DNA of 64,000 nt, taken from the NCBI GenBank assembly GCA_001897745.1, contig MKUH01000013.1, forward strand, positions 36,384 through 100,383, in the 5' to 3' direction. Made by a program: the position numbers and the translations under genes. The DNA is from Candidatus Accumulibacter sp. 66-26. GTDB lineage: Bacteria; Pseudomonadota; Gammaproteobacteria; Burkholderiales; Rhodocyclaceae. The notes beneath the pieces are model-generated. The model did not search any database. It was given only the letters and a program-made list of their open reading frames with translations, and was not told the origin of the DNA. Shown here one piece after another: positions 1-8,900 of the stretch (positions are counted from its first letter, which is position 1; every line of letters starts with the position of its first letter).

Positions 1-30
1 CCCGCCGCCCCCGCCGCCCCCGCCGCCCCC
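1..30 (+). repeat. CCCGCCGCC-type tandem repeat inside zwf
   Basis: About three copies of a CCCGCCGCC unit open the window and encode Pro-Ala-Ala repeats just before the conserved YREEPGV motif. It may extend upstream of the window. Confidence 0.7.
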
Positions 31-597
31 TTCCCCGCCTACCGCGAAGAACCCGGCGTCGCCGCCGACTCCACCGCCGAAACCTATGTCGCCCTGCGTC
101 TGGGCATCGAAAACTGGCGCTGGCAGGGCGTGCCCTTCTACCTGCGTACCGGCAAGCGGCTGGCGCGCCGCATGACGCAGATCGTCATCGAATTCCGCGG
201 CCCGCCGGTCGCCCTCTTCCGCAGCATCGACTGCAGCCCGCCGCACACCAACCGGCTGGCGATCAACCTGCAGCCCGACGAAGGCTTCACCCTCTCGTTC
301 GAGGTCAAGTCGCCCGGCAACAGCTACGCGCTGCAAACCCGCCACATGCAGTTCCGCTACGCCGAAGCCTTCGGCGCCTCGCTCTCGGCCGGTTACGAAA
401 CCCTGCTGCTCGACGTGCTGGAGGGCGACCAGACGCTCTTCGTGCATGCCGACGAAACCGAAGCCTCATGGCGCCTGTTCACCCCGCTGCTGCGCCGCCA
501 TGCCGTGCGCGAACCCTACGCCGCCGGCAGCTGGGGGCCGACGGCGGCCGACCGGCTGATCGCCGTCGCCGGCGGCGCCTGGAACAACGAATCATGA
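1..597 (+). CDS. zwf: Glucose-6-phosphate 1-dehydrogenase, C-terminal part (5' end outside window)
   Basis: The reading frame is open from base 1, so the N-terminal Rossmann domain and start lie upstream. The enzyme oxidises glucose-6-phosphate to 6-phosphogluconolactone with NAD(P)+, the entry step of the oxidative pentose phosphate and Entner-Doudoroff routes, in the cytoplasm. Visible family signatures are YREEPGVA, the segment ENWRWQGVPFYLRTGKRL typical of G6PDH, and the C-terminal WRLFTPLL and SWGP stretches. The stop TGA (595-597) overlaps the ATG of pgl (594-596), which indicates translational coupling. The first codons encode a Pro-Ala-Ala repeat not expected at this point of the family. 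Identification is firm; completeness cannot be judged. Confidence 0.95.
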   Translation, partial: PAAPAAPAAPFPAYREEPGVAADSTAETYVALRLGIENWRWQGVPFYLRTGKRLARRMTQIVIEFRGPPVALFRSIDCSPPHTNRLAINLQPDEGFTLSFEVKSPGNSYALQTRHMQFRYAEAFGASLSAGYETLLLDVLEGDQTLFVHADETEASWRLFTPLLRRHAVREPYAAGSWGPTAADRLIAVAGGAWNNES

Positions 598-1334
598 GCC
601 GGCGCCCCGCGCCGCCGCCGGCCGACGACGGCAAAATGCAGCGCTGCCGCTGGCACCCGCAGGCCGACCGCGCCGCCCTGCAGCGCACCGCGCTGATGCG
701 CATCCTCGAAGCCGCCGCGGCGGCCCGCCAGCAGCGCGGCGAATTCCATCTCGTGCTGGCCGGCGGCGAAACGCCGCGCGACATCTACCGTCTGCTCGGC
801 GCGGTACCGGCCGACTGGGCGGCGTGGCACATCTATTTCGGCGACGAGCGCTGCCTGCCGCCGGACGACCCCGCGCGCAACTCGCGCATGGCCGGCTACG
901 CCTGGCTCGACCACGTTCCCATCCCGCCGCGGCAAATTCACCCGATCCCGGGCGAGCTTGGCGCCGTGCAGGCCGCCGCGGCCTACGAAGAGACGCTGCG
1001 CACGGTCGGCCGCTTCGATCTGGTGCTGCTCGGGCTCGGCGAAGACGGCCACACGGCCAGCCTGTTCCCGGGGCAGGACTGGCGGCGGGCGCCCGAAGAC
1101 CTCGACGTGCTGCCCATCTACGACGCGCCCAAGGCGCCGCCGCAGCGCGTCTCGCTCTCCCCCGCCCGCCTCGCCCGGACCCGCCAGCTGATCTTCCTCG
1201 TCGACGGCCGCAACAAGCACCAGGCGGTCGCCGACTGGCGCGCCGGCAAGGACATCCCGGCGCGCCACATCGCGCCGCCGGGCGGGGTCGACGTGCTGGT
1301 GGAGGCGTCGCTGCTCGTCGAACCGTTTGAATAG
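594..1334 (+). CDS. pgl: 6-phosphogluconolactonase (Pgl/DevB family)
   Basis: Hydrolyses 6-phosphogluconolactone to 6-phosphogluconate, directly after the zwf reaction. The 246-residue protein has the family sugar-phosphate motif GGETPR near residue 60, FGDERCLPPDD near residue 83, and the catalytic-loop signature GLGEDGHTASLFPG near residue 145. I chose the ATG at 594 because it overlaps the zwf stop in an ATGA junction. An internal ATG at 636 is an alternative and would give a shorter, more typical N-terminus. The length fits the family (230-260). The overlap with zwf shows the two act as one operon supplying the oxidative pentose phosphate pathway. Confidence 0.95.
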   Translation: MSRRPAPPPADDGKMQRCRWHPQADRAALQRTALMRILEAAAAARQQRGEFHLVLAGGETPRDIYRLLGAVPADWAAWHIYFGDERCLPPDDPARNSRMAGYAWLDHVPIPPRQIHPIPGELGAVQAAAAYEETLRTVGRFDLVLLGLGEDGHTASLFPGQDWRRAPEDLDVLPIYDAPKAPPQRVSLSPARLARTRQLIFLVDGRNKHQAVADWRAGKDIPARHIAPPGGVDVLVEASLLVEPFE

Positions 1335-1424
1335 CCCCTCGGAAACGGGCACAGTAGCCCTCAGCGCAATCCGAGACTCCGACGCGCCGGCACGATCCTA
1401 TCTCCAACGCACGGAAGCACGCCG

Positions 1425-2651
1425 ATGACCACGCCCCCAAAAGCGACCGCCCCGTCGATCGTCGACGCCATCCGGCGCCAGAACGCCGGACGCGAAGCCG
1501 AGCGGCTGGCGCTGAAGTACGCCAAGATGAAGGAGAGTCCTTTCGTCTTCCTGCGCGGCGCCTGCCACCTCTTCTACGACGCCCTGCCCGACACGCCCGC
1601 CCTCGCCGAAGCGCCGCTCGCCTGGTGCTGCGGCGACCTGCACTTCGAGAACTTCGGCAGCTACAAGGCGGACAACGGGCTCGTCTATTTCGACATCAAC
1701 GACTACGACGAAGCCGCGCTGGCGCCCTGCGCCTGGGACATCGTCCGCCTGCTGACCAGCATCCGCTGCGGCGCCGGCGCCTTGAACGCCACCGACGCCG
1801 AAGCCCTGGCGGTGAGCCGCGACTGCCTCGCCGCCTACCGCGACGCGCTGCTGCGCGGCAAGCCGCTGTGGGTCGAGCGCGACACGGCCGGCGGCCTCGT
1901 GCGCGAACTGCTCGACGCCCTGCGCGAGCGTTCGCGCGCCGAGTTTCTCGACCGCCGGACGACCCGCAGCGCCGGGCGGCGGCGCCTGAAGGTCGACGGT
2001 ATCAAGGCGTTGCCTGCCGACGACGCGCAGCGCCGCCAGGTCGTCGACTTCATGGACGGCTTCGCCGCCGCCCAGCCGACGCCCGGCTTCTTCAAGGTAC
2101 TCGACGTCGCACGGCGGATCGCCGGCACCGGCAGCCTCGGCGTCGTGCGCTACGTCGTTCTCGTCGAAGGCAAGGGCTCGCCGGACGGCAACTATCTGCT
2201 CGACCTCAAGGAAGCCAAACCCTCCGCGCTCGCGCCGCACCTGCATCGCCTCGGTATCGCCCAGCCACACGCGGCCGACGAGGCGCAGCGCGTCGTCGGC
2301 GTACAAAAACGCCTGCAGGCGGTCGACCACGCCTTCCTCTTCGCCGTCGATTTCACCGGCCTGCCCTGCATCCTCAAACGCCTGCAACCCGCCGAGGACC
2401 GCGTCGCCGGCGACGACTGGAAGAAATCCGGGCACAAGCTCGACCGCTTGCGCGACCTCGCCGCGACCATGGGCCGCATCCTCGCCTGGGACCAGCTGCG
2501 CGCGTCCGGCCGCAGCGGCGCCGCCAGCGCCGACGAACTGGCCGCCTTCGCGCAGGGCGCGGCGTGGTGCGACGCCGTCCTGGAAACCGCCGGAATCATG
2601 ACCAAGGAAACGGAAATACAATGGAAAGCCTTCTGCCAGGCCAAGCTTTGA
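1425..2651 (+). CDS. DUF2252 family protein (kinase-like fold, function unknown)
   Basis: The 408-residue protein matches the DUF2252 family. It contains [11 protein letters not shown] (about residues 69-79) followed by [11 protein letters not shown] (about 88-98) and WDIVRLLTS. These resemble the catalytic loop and metal-binding Asp of aminoglycoside phosphotransferase/kinase-fold enzymes, so a phosphotransferase activity is possible but unproven. Later, [12 protein letters not shown] and a KSGHKLDRL segment are conserved-looking. The ATG at 1425 has a GGAAG-type ribosome site upstream. The 3' end overlaps the phosphoketolase start by 31 bases in another frame, which suggests coupled expression. 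No signal peptide or membrane segment is seen, so it is probably cytoplasmic. Confidence 0.85.
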   Translation: MTTPPKATAPSIVDAIRRQNAGREAERLALKYAKMKESPFVFLRGACHLFYDALPDTPALAEAPLAWCCGDLHFENFGSYKADNGLVYFDINDYDEAALAPCAWDIVRLLTSIRCGAGALNATDAEALAVSRDCLAAYRDALLRGKPLWVERDTAGGLVRELLDALRERSRAEFLDRRTTRSAGRRRLKVDGIKALPADDAQRRQVVDFMDGFAAAQPTPGFFKVLDVARRIAGTGSLGVVRYVVLVEGKGSPDGNYLLDLKEAKPSALAPHLHRLGIAQPHAADEAQRVVGVQKRLQAVDHAFLFAVDFTGLPCILKRLQPAEDRVAGDDWKKSGHKLDRLRDLAATMGRILAWDQLRASGRSGAASADELAAFAQGAAWCDAVLETAGIMTKETEIQWKAFCQAKL

Positions 2652-5035
2652 ACTCCGCCCAGCCGGACGCCGCGGCGCCGCTGCCCGCCGAACTGCTGCA
2701 CCGGATCGACGCCTACTGGCGCGCCGCGAACTACCTCTCGGTCGGCCAGATCTACCTCTACGACAACCCGCTGCTCAAGGAACCGCTCACGCTCGCGCAC
2801 GTCAAGCCGCGCCTGCTCGGCCACTGGGGAACGACGCCGGGGCTCAACTTCATCTACGTGCACCTCAACCGCCTGATCAAGGCGCACGACCTCGACGTCA
2901 TTTACATCACCGGGCCGGGCCACGGCGGTCCCGGGCTGGTCGCCAACACCTACCTCGAAGGCACCTACAGCGAGATCTACCCGAACGTCGCGCAGGACGA
3001 GGACGGCATGCGCCGGCTGTTCAAGCAGTTCTCGTTTCCCGGCGGCATCCCGAGCCACGTCTCGCCGGACACCCCCGGGTCGATCCACGAGGGCGGCGAA
3101 CTCGGCTACTCGCTCTCGCACGCCTACGGCGCGGCCTTCGACAATCCCGAACTGATCGTCGCCTGCGTCGTCGGCGACGGCGAGGCGGAAACCGGGCCGC
3201 TCGCCACCAGCTGGCACTCGAACAAATTCCTCAACCCGGTGCACGACGGCGCCGTGCTGCCCATCCTGCACCTCAACGACTACAAGATCGCCGGCCCGAC
3301 CGTGCTCGGCCGCATCCCGCACGCCGAACTGGAGGCGCTCTTCGTCGGCTACGGCTACGCGCCCTACTTCGTCGAGGGCGACGAGCCGGCAGATATGCAC
3401 CAGCGCATGGCGGCGACGCTCGACCGCGCGCTTGCCGACATCCGGCGCATCCAGGACGACGCGCGCGCCCACGGCTTTCGCGGGCGTCCGCGCTGGCCGA
3501 TGATCGTCCTGCGCTCGCCGAAGGGCTGGACCGGCCCGAAAACTGTCGACGGCAAGCCGGTCGAAGGCACCTTCCGCGCACATCAGGTGCCGATGGGCGA
3601 CATGAGCCGGCCGGGGCACGTCGAAATCCTCGAAGCCTGGATGCGCAGCTACCGCCCGCAGGAGCTGTTCGACGCCGACGGACGCCTGCGCGCCGAACTC
3701 TCCGAACTCGCCCCGCGCGGACTGCGGCGCATGGGCGCCAACCCGCACGCCAACGGCGGCCGCCTGCTGCGCGACCTGCGCCTGCCCGACTACCGCAGCT
3801 ACGCCGTCGCCGTTCCGCGGCCCGGCGCGGTCAAGACCGAATCGACGCGCGTGCAGGGCGAATTCATCCGCGACGTGATCAAGCTTAACCCGCACACCTT
3901 CCGCGTCTTCAGCCCCGACGAAACGGCGTCGAACCGCTGGGGCGCGGTCTTCGACGTGACCGACCGCTGCTCGACGGCGGAGATCATCGCCGGCGACGAA
4001 AACGTCGCGCCCGACGGCCGCGTCATGGAAATGCTCAGCGAGCACCAGTGCGAAGGCTGGCTCGAAGGCTACCTGCTGACCGGCCGCCACGGCTTCTTCT
4101 CGTGCTACGAAGCCTTCATCCACATCATCGACTCGATGTTCAACCAGCACGCCAAGTGGCTCAAGATGTCCAAGGAAGTGCCCTGGCGGCGGCCCATCGC
4201 CTCGCTCAACTACCTGCTCTCGTCGCACGTCTGGCGCCAGGACCACAACGGCTTCAGCCATCAGGACCCGGGCTTCATCGACCACGTGATCAACAAGAAG
4301 GCCGAGATCATCCGCGTCTACCTGCCGCCCGACGCGAACACGCTGCTCTCGGTCACCGACCACTGCCTGCGCAGCCGCAACTACGTAAACGTGATCGTCG
4401 CCGGCAAGCAGCCCGAGGTGCAGTGGCTGGACATGGACGCGGCGATCAAGCACTGCACCGCGGGCATCGGCATCTGGGAATGGGCGAGCAGCGACCGCGG
4501 CGAGGAGCCGGACGTCGTTCTGGCCTGCGCCGGCGACGTACCGACGCTCGAAACGCTGGCCGCGGTGGACTTGTTGCGCACGCACTTCCCGGCGCTCAAG
4601 GTGCGCGTCATCAACGTCGTCGACCTGATGACGCTGACGCCGCGCAGCGAACACCCGCACGGCCTGAGCGAGCGCGACTTCGACGAGCTGTTCACCCGCG
4701 ACAGGCCGATCATCTTCGCCTACCACGGCTATCCCTGGCTGATCCATCGCCTGACCTACGCGCGCACCAACCACAAGAACCTGCACGTGCGCGGCTACAA
4801 GGAGGAAGGCACGACCTCGACGCCCTTCGACATGGTGGTGATGAACGACATGGACCGCTTCCACCTCGTCGCCGACGTCATCGACCGCGTGCCGCAGCTC
4901 GGCGCGAGCGCCGCCTACGCCAAGCAGGCGATCCGCGACAAGCTGATCGAGCACAAGCAGTACATCGCGCAGCACGGCGAGGACCTGCCGGAAATCCGCA
5001 ACTGGCAGTGGGGCGCCCGGGCGCCGGGCGCCTGA
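2621..5035 (+). CDS. xfp: Phosphoketolase (xylulose-5-phosphate/fructose-6-phosphate)
   Basis: A thiamine-diphosphate enzyme that splits xylulose-5-phosphate (or fructose-6-phosphate) with phosphate to acetyl-phosphate and glyceraldehyde-3-phosphate (or erythrose-4-phosphate). The 804-residue length fits the family. Signatures include the loop GPGHGGPG at residues 98-105, the ThDP-binding stretch GDGEAETGP at 185-193, and the C-terminal segment [12 protein letters not shown] near residue 700. I start at ATG 2621, which has AAGGA 11 bases upstream. An in-frame TTG at 2648 that overlaps the DUF2252 stop is an alternative. The frame is open far upstream, but that part is the antisense-like shadow of DUF2252. 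Beside zwf-pgl it points to a pentose phosphoketolase shunt. No acetate kinase or phosphotransacetylase gene is nearby. Confidence 0.95.
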   Translation: MESLLPGQALNSAQPDAAAPLPAELLHRIDAYWRAANYLSVGQIYLYDNPLLKEPLTLAHVKPRLLGHWGTTPGLNFIYVHLNRLIKAHDLDVIYITGPGHGGPGLVANTYLEGTYSEIYPNVAQDEDGMRRLFKQFSFPGGIPSHVSPDTPGSIHEGGELGYSLSHAYGAAFDNPELIVACVVGDGEAETGPLATSWHSNKFLNPVHDGAVLPILHLNDYKIAGPTVLGRIPHAELEALFVGYGYAPYFVEGDEPADMHQRMAATLDRALADIRRIQDDARAHGFRGRPRWPMIVLRSPKGWTGPKTVDGKPVEGTFRAHQVPMGDMSRPGHVEILEAWMRSYRPQELFDADGRLRAELSELAPRGLRRMGANPHANGGRLLRDLRLPDYRSYAVAVPRPGAVKTESTRVQGEFIRDVIKLNPHTFRVFSPDETASNRWGAVFDVTDRCSTAEIIAGDENVAPDGRVMEMLSEHQCEGWLEGYLLTGRHGFFSCYEAFIHIIDSMFNQHAKWLKMSKEVPWRRPIASLNYLLSSHVWRQDHNGFSHQDPGFIDHVINKKAEIIRVYLPPDANTLLSVTDHCLRSRNYVNVIVAGKQPEVQWLDMDAAIKHCTAGIGIWEWASSDRGEEPDVVLACAGDVPTLETLAAVDLLRTHFPALKVRVINVVDLMTLTPRSEHPHGLSERDFDELFTRDRPIIFAYHGYPWLIHRLTYARTNHKNLHVRGYKEEGTTSTPFDMVVMNDMDRFHLVADVIDRVPQLGASAAYAKQAIRDKLIEHKQYIAQHGEDLPEIRNWQWGARAPGA

Positions 5036-5275
5036 ACCGAAGCCGGGGCCGAGGCGGGCGCCGGAGTCCGCGTCCCGCCCCTCGCGCAGCACCGGCCCCC
5101 GGCGAAATCCCGCGCAGGGGCTGGCCTCGCTGCCCGGCGCGGAATATCGAAAGAAGAAAGCGGTATTTCACAGCCGCGCGGCGCCGGCATAGAGTGGCCG
5201 CCTGTCCTCTTCCGCGTTTTCCGCCTTGCCGCCGCCGACCATGAACCATCCCGCCCCCGCCGCCGGAGGCCGCCC

Positions 5276-6847
5276 GTGAGCCGCGCCCCGACCCTCGGCG
5301 ACACGCTCTCCTGGCCCGCCCGCTACTTCCCCGCCAAGCCGGCGCTGGTCGCCTGGAACGGCGATCAGCGGCAGGTCTGGAGCTACGCCGAACTCGACGC
5401 CGAAGTGAACCGCCACGCCCACGCCCTGCTCGCCCTCGGCGTGCAAAAAGGCGACGTCGTCGCGGCCTTCCTCTACAACACCCCGGCCTTCGTCTTCAGC
5501 CTGCTCGCCGCGGCCCGCGTCGGCGCCGTTTTCAACCCGGTCAATTACCGGCTGGCGGCCCAGGAACTCGCCTTCATCCTCGCCGACGGCGGCGCCAGGG
5601 TCCTGCTGTTCGAGCGCGAAGGCAGCGAGGTCGTCGAGAAGGCGAAGGAACTCGGCGGCCCGACGGCGCACTGGGTCTATGCCGACCCCGACGCCGCCCC
5701 CGCCTGGGCGACCGGCCGCCTCGACGCGCTGCTGCAGGGCCGGCCCGCCGACCTGCCGGCGGTCGAAGTGACCGAGGACGATCCCTGCATCCTGATGTAC
5801 ACCAGCGGTACCACGGGCCGGCCCAAGGGCGTGATCCACAGCCACCGCAGCAAGCTCGCCCACAACGCACTGATGCACCAAGCCATGGGGCTGCGCCGCG
5901 AGGACGTCGGGCTGGCGCTGGCGCCGCTCAACCACACGGCGGAACTGCACACCAGCTTCCTGCCGCGCCTGCACCTCGGCGCCACCCAGGTGCTGCTGCG
6001 CCGTTTCGACGCCGGCGAGGCGTGGCGGCTGGTCGAGGCCGAGAAGGTGAGCCACTTCTTCGCCGCCCCGACCATGATCACCCTGCTCCTGCACCACCCG
6101 GACCTCGCCGCACGCGATCTTTCCAGCCTGCGTCTCGTCGAATACGGCGGCGCCTCGATGGCACCGCACCTGATCCGCGCCTGGGACAAACAGATCGGCG
6201 CCGGTCTGGTGCAGGTCTACGGCACCACCGAAATGGGCCCCTGCATGTCCGTGCTCGACCCGCACGAGCAGCTCTCGCACGCCGGTTCCGGCGGCCGCCC
6301 GGCGCTCGGCCACGATCTTCTGGTGGCGCGCGTGCCGGCCGACGGCAGCCCGTCCGATCCGGCGGTGCCGTGCGCCCCGGACGAAGTCGGCGAAATCCTC
6401 GTGCGCGGCCCGTGCATGATGTCCGGCTATCTGAACCGCCCGGACGCCAACGCCCGCGCGCTCGCCCATGGCTGGTACCACACCGGCGACCTGGGCAGTC
6501 TCGACGCCGAAGGCTATCTGTGGATCCGCGACCGCATCGACCACATGATCAATTCCGGCGCCGAGAACGTCTATCCGCGCGAGGTCGAGGACGCGCTGAT
6601 CGAGCACCCGGACGTCCTCGAAGTAGCCGTGCTCGGCGAAGCCGACGCGACCTGGGGCCAGATCGTAGCGGCCCACGTCGTACCCAAGCCCGGCGCGGCG
6701 CCGAGCGCGGAGGGACTGGACCGCTTCCTGCTCGACGGCGACCGGCTGGCGCACTACAAACGTCCGCGCCGCTACCATTTCAGCGAGGCGCTGCCGAAGA
6801 CGACGAGCGGCAAGATCCAGAAGCACCTGCTGCGGGAAACGGCGTGA
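5276..6847 (+). CDS. AMP-dependent acyl-CoA synthetase/ligase
   Basis: A class I adenylate-forming enzyme that activates a carboxylic acid with ATP and joins it to CoA through an acyl-AMP. The 523-residue protein carries the P-loop-like motif YTSGTTGRPKG at residues 175-185, the YGTTEMG motif near residue 318, the HTGDLG hinge region near residue 402 and the C-terminal catalytic Lys in KTTSGKIQK near residue 515. The GTG start at 5276 has GGAGG at 5265-5269. Substrate cannot be told from sequence; medium/long-chain fatty acids or cyclic/aromatic acids are all plausible. It lies 240 bases after xfp, so co-transcription is uncertain. That gap holds no further gene and only a weak promoter-like TTTCAC/ATAGAG pair near 5166. 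Confidence 0.88.
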   Translation: MSRAPTLGDTLSWPARYFPAKPALVAWNGDQRQVWSYAELDAEVNRHAHALLALGVQKGDVVAAFLYNTPAFVFSLLAAARVGAVFNPVNYRLAAQELAFILADGGARVLLFEREGSEVVEKAKELGGPTAHWVYADPDAAPAWATGRLDALLQGRPADLPAVEVTEDDPCILMYTSGTTGRPKGVIHSHRSKLAHNALMHQAMGLRREDVGLALAPLNHTAELHTSFLPRLHLGATQVLLRRFDAGEAWRLVEAEKVSHFFAAPTMITLLLHHPDLAARDLSSLRLVEYGGASMAPHLIRAWDKQIGAGLVQVYGTTEMGPCMSVLDPHEQLSHAGSGGRPALGHDLLVARVPADGSPSDPAVPCAPDEVGEILVRGPCMMSGYLNRPDANARALAHGWYHTGDLGSLDAEGYLWIRDRIDHMINSGAENVYPREVEDALIEHPDVLEVAVLGEADATWGQIVAAHVVPKPGAAPSAEGLDRFLLDGDRLAHYKRPRRYHFSEALPKTTSGKIQKHLLRETA

Positions 6848-7084
6848 GCCGCGCCGACGCTTCGTCCGCCGCAGCTTCGCCCCGGCCTCGCCGACGCACG
6901 GCGGGTACGCCTTCGATGCAGCCCGGCCCTCGCCGCTGCCCGAGCGGGCTTTCGCCCCGCCGCCCGTCTTGACCGGCGCATCCAGCTCCGTTGCCCTGCC
7001 TTCTCGCCACCCAGGCGCCTGGCAGGGGCACGGGCCGTCGCCGGCGGAACGCGAAGCGGACGGCAAAGGCGCACGCGAGAAGAC

Positions 7085-7118
7085 GCACAAAAGCGCACAC
7101 AAAAGCGCGCGCAAAAGC
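7085..7118 (+). repeat. Three short direct repeats ending in AAAAGC
   Basis: Units GCACAAAAGC (7085-7094), GCACACAAAAGC (7095-7106) and GCGCGCAAAAGC (7107-7118) lie head to tail, 45-80 bases upstream of the putative metN promoter. They could be regulator sites or chance. Confidence 0.5.
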
Positions 7119-7162
7119 AGGGGCGACGAGCGGCGCGAAGGGGCATGCATCGACGCCGCGGC

Positions 7163-7191
7163 TTGTCACACCGGCGGCCGCCCGCTAAAGT
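7163..7191 (+). promoter_or_regulatory. Putative sigma70 promoter of metNIQ
   Basis: TTGTCA (7163-7168), a 17-base spacer, then TAAAGT (7186-7191). It lies 159 bases upstream of the metN start, which would leave a long untranslated leader. Confidence 0.5.
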
Positions 7192-7349
7192 TCTGCCTTT
7201 CCGTGTTTTCCACGCTTTCCGCCCTCCGGCGCCTCGCCGCGTTCCCCGCCTCCGGCCCGGGCGCACGGTGGCGCCGGTTTGCGCTTTCCGCACTTTCCGC
7301 GCGGCGGCCGGTCGAAACGCGCCAAACCACCCAGAACGATTTGTCCTCG

Positions 7350-8183
7350 ATGACCACTCAGCCAACCGACGTTCCCGCCATTCAGCTGCGGGGCGTCAGC
7401 AAAAGCTTCCGCACGCCGGACGGCCAGGAGGTCGGCGTGCAGCCGACCGACCTGGAAGTCGCCGCGGGAGAAATTCACGGCATCATCGGGTTTTCCGGCG
7501 CCGGAAAATCCACCCTGCTGCGTCTCGCCAACCTGCTCGAACGCCCCGACGCCGGGCAGGTGATCGTGCACGGCGACGATCTCACCGCCATGCCGCCGGC
7601 CACGCTGCGCGCCGCGCGCCAGCGCATCGGCATGATCTTCCAGCACTTCAACCTGCTGCATAACCGCACGGTGGCCGACAACGTGGCCTTCCCGCTGCGC
7701 ATCGCCGGCGCCTCGCCCGAGCGCATCCGGGAGCGCGTCGACACCTGTCTCGCCTTCGTCGGCCTCGCGGAAAAAGCCGGCGCCTACCCGGCGCAGCTCT
7801 CCGGCGGCCAGAAGCAGCGCGTCGCCATCGCCCGCGCCCTCGCGCCGGAGCCGCACGTGCTGCTCGCCGACGAGCCGACCTCGGCGCTCGACCCGCGCAC
7901 CACGCAATCGCTGCTCGAAGTGCTGGCCGACGTGAATCGCCGCCTGGGCGTCACCATCCTGCTCGTCAGCCACGAAATGGGCGTCATTCGCCGCCTGTGC
8001 CACCGCGTCTCGGTGATGGAGGGCGGCCACATCGTCGAGCGCCTGCGCATCGACCAGGGCCGCATCCCGCCCGGCTCGCAACTGGCCCAGTGGCTGAAGG
8101 ACTACGGCGATGGCACCGGCGACGCGCCGGAAGAGGAAGTCGATCCGACCGCCTCGCTGCAGCGGGAGGCCAGCCATGCTTGA
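7350..8183 (+). CDS. metN: Methionine ABC transporter ATP-binding protein, short form without NIL domain
   Basis: The ATPase of a methionine-type importer working with MetI and MetQ at the inner membrane. In 277 residues it has Walker A GFSGAGKST (47-55), the Q-loop in IGMIFQHFNLL (about 95), signature LSGGQKQR (about 150), Walker B LLADEPTSALD (about 170) and the H-loop LVSHEMG (about 205). E. coli-type MetN is about 343 residues, with a C-terminal NIL/ACT domain that binds methionine and shuts transport. Here the protein ends in a short acidic tail instead. Start ATG 7350 was chosen because family homology begins right after it; a longer frame extends upstream without homology. The end overlaps metI by 8 bases. 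Confidence 0.9.
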   Translation: MTTQPTDVPAIQLRGVSKSFRTPDGQEVGVQPTDLEVAAGEIHGIIGFSGAGKSTLLRLANLLERPDAGQVIVHGDDLTAMPPATLRAARQRIGMIFQHFNLLHNRTVADNVAFPLRIAGASPERIRERVDTCLAFVGLAEKAGAYPAQLSGGQKQRVAIARALAPEPHVLLADEPTSALDPRTTQSLLEVLADVNRRLGVTILLVSHEMGVIRRLCHRVSVMEGGHIVERLRIDQGRIPPGSQLAQWLKDYGDGTGDAPEEEVDPTASLQREASHA

Positions 8184-8853
8184 ATCCCTGCTCGCCACCT
8201 TCATCGAACTGCTGCCGGAAATCGGCAAGGCGGCCGGTGAAACCGGCCTGATGCTCGTCATCTGCCTGACCGCCGCCCTGCTCTTCGGCGGCAGCCTCGG
8301 CATCCTCGTCTTCCTGACCAGCAAGGGGCAGGTGCTCGGCCGCTTCCGCCGCTTCAATCTGGTGGCCAACGGCTTCATCAACGTCTTCCGCTCCTTCCCC
8401 TTCATCATCCTGCTCGTCGCGGTTTCGCCCTTCACGCGCCACATCGTCGGCACCTCGATCGGCCCGCTGGCGGCCAGCGTGCCGCTCTCGCTCGCCGCGA
8501 TCTTCTACTTCGCGCGCCTGATCGAGCAGACGCTGCGCGACGTGCCGCGCGGCGTCATCGAAGCCGCCGAGGCGATGGGCGCTTCGCCGCTGCAGATCGT
8601 CCGCCAGGTGCTGCTGGTCGAGGCCCGCTCCGGCCTCATCCTGGCCGTCACCATCACCGCCGTCAGCTTCCTTTCCTACTCGGCGGTGGCCGGCGTCGTC
8701 GGCGGCGGCGGCATCGGCGACCTTGCCATCCGCTACGGCTACTACCGCTTCCAGACCGACGTGATGCTGATCACCATCGTCCTGCTGGTGATCCTCGTGC
8801 AGGGCATCCAGTTCTTCGGCCAATGGCTGGCGCGCCGCGTCGACAAACGCTGA
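8176..8853 (+). CDS. metI: Methionine ABC transporter permease
   Basis: Inner-membrane permease of 225 residues with about five transmembrane helices. It has the ABC permease EAA-type loop EAAEAMGASPLQIVRQVLL near residue 135, which docks with the ATPase. The ATG at 8176 overlaps the metN end and has GGAGG at 8164-8168, so it is translated with metN. The length matches MetI (about 217). Homology to the MetI/MetP group and its position between metN and metQ make the assignment firm. Confidence 0.93.
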   Translation: MLESLLATFIELLPEIGKAAGETGLMLVICLTAALLFGGSLGILVFLTSKGQVLGRFRRFNLVANGFINVFRSFPFIILLVAVSPFTRHIVGTSIGPLAASVPLSLAAIFYFARLIEQTLRDVPRGVIEAAEAMGASPLQIVRQVLLVEARSGLILAVTITAVSFLSYSAVAGVVGGGGIGDLAIRYGYYRFQTDVMLITIVLLVILVQGIQFFGQWLARRVDKR

Positions 8854-8900
8854 CCCGAACGCAAATTCCTTCCCCAACGACCACGGAGTAAAAAGACACC

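Larger units (their letters stand above)
6848..7349. other. Long intergenic region upstream of metN
   Basis: 502 bases without a supported gene. It contains a triple A-rich repeat (7085-7118), a sigma70-like promoter (7163-7191) and several copies of TTTCCG between about 7198 and 7300. Open frames here are only extensions of neighbours. I looked for a SAM-responsive riboswitch and saw no recognisable one. Confidence 0.6.

Noticed and set aside
2192-5092. 966-codon open frame antisense to phosphoketolase and DUF2252
   Set aside because: Same shadow effect. The sense strand carries complete enzyme motifs and the antisense product has none.
5168-7150. 660-codon open frame antisense to the acyl-CoA synthetase
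   Set aside because: No recognisable domain, and the sense gene has all adenylation motifs.
6848-7349. SAM or methionine riboswitch before metN
   Set aside because: I could not fold a convincing known SAM-switch shape by eye. A covariance search would decide.
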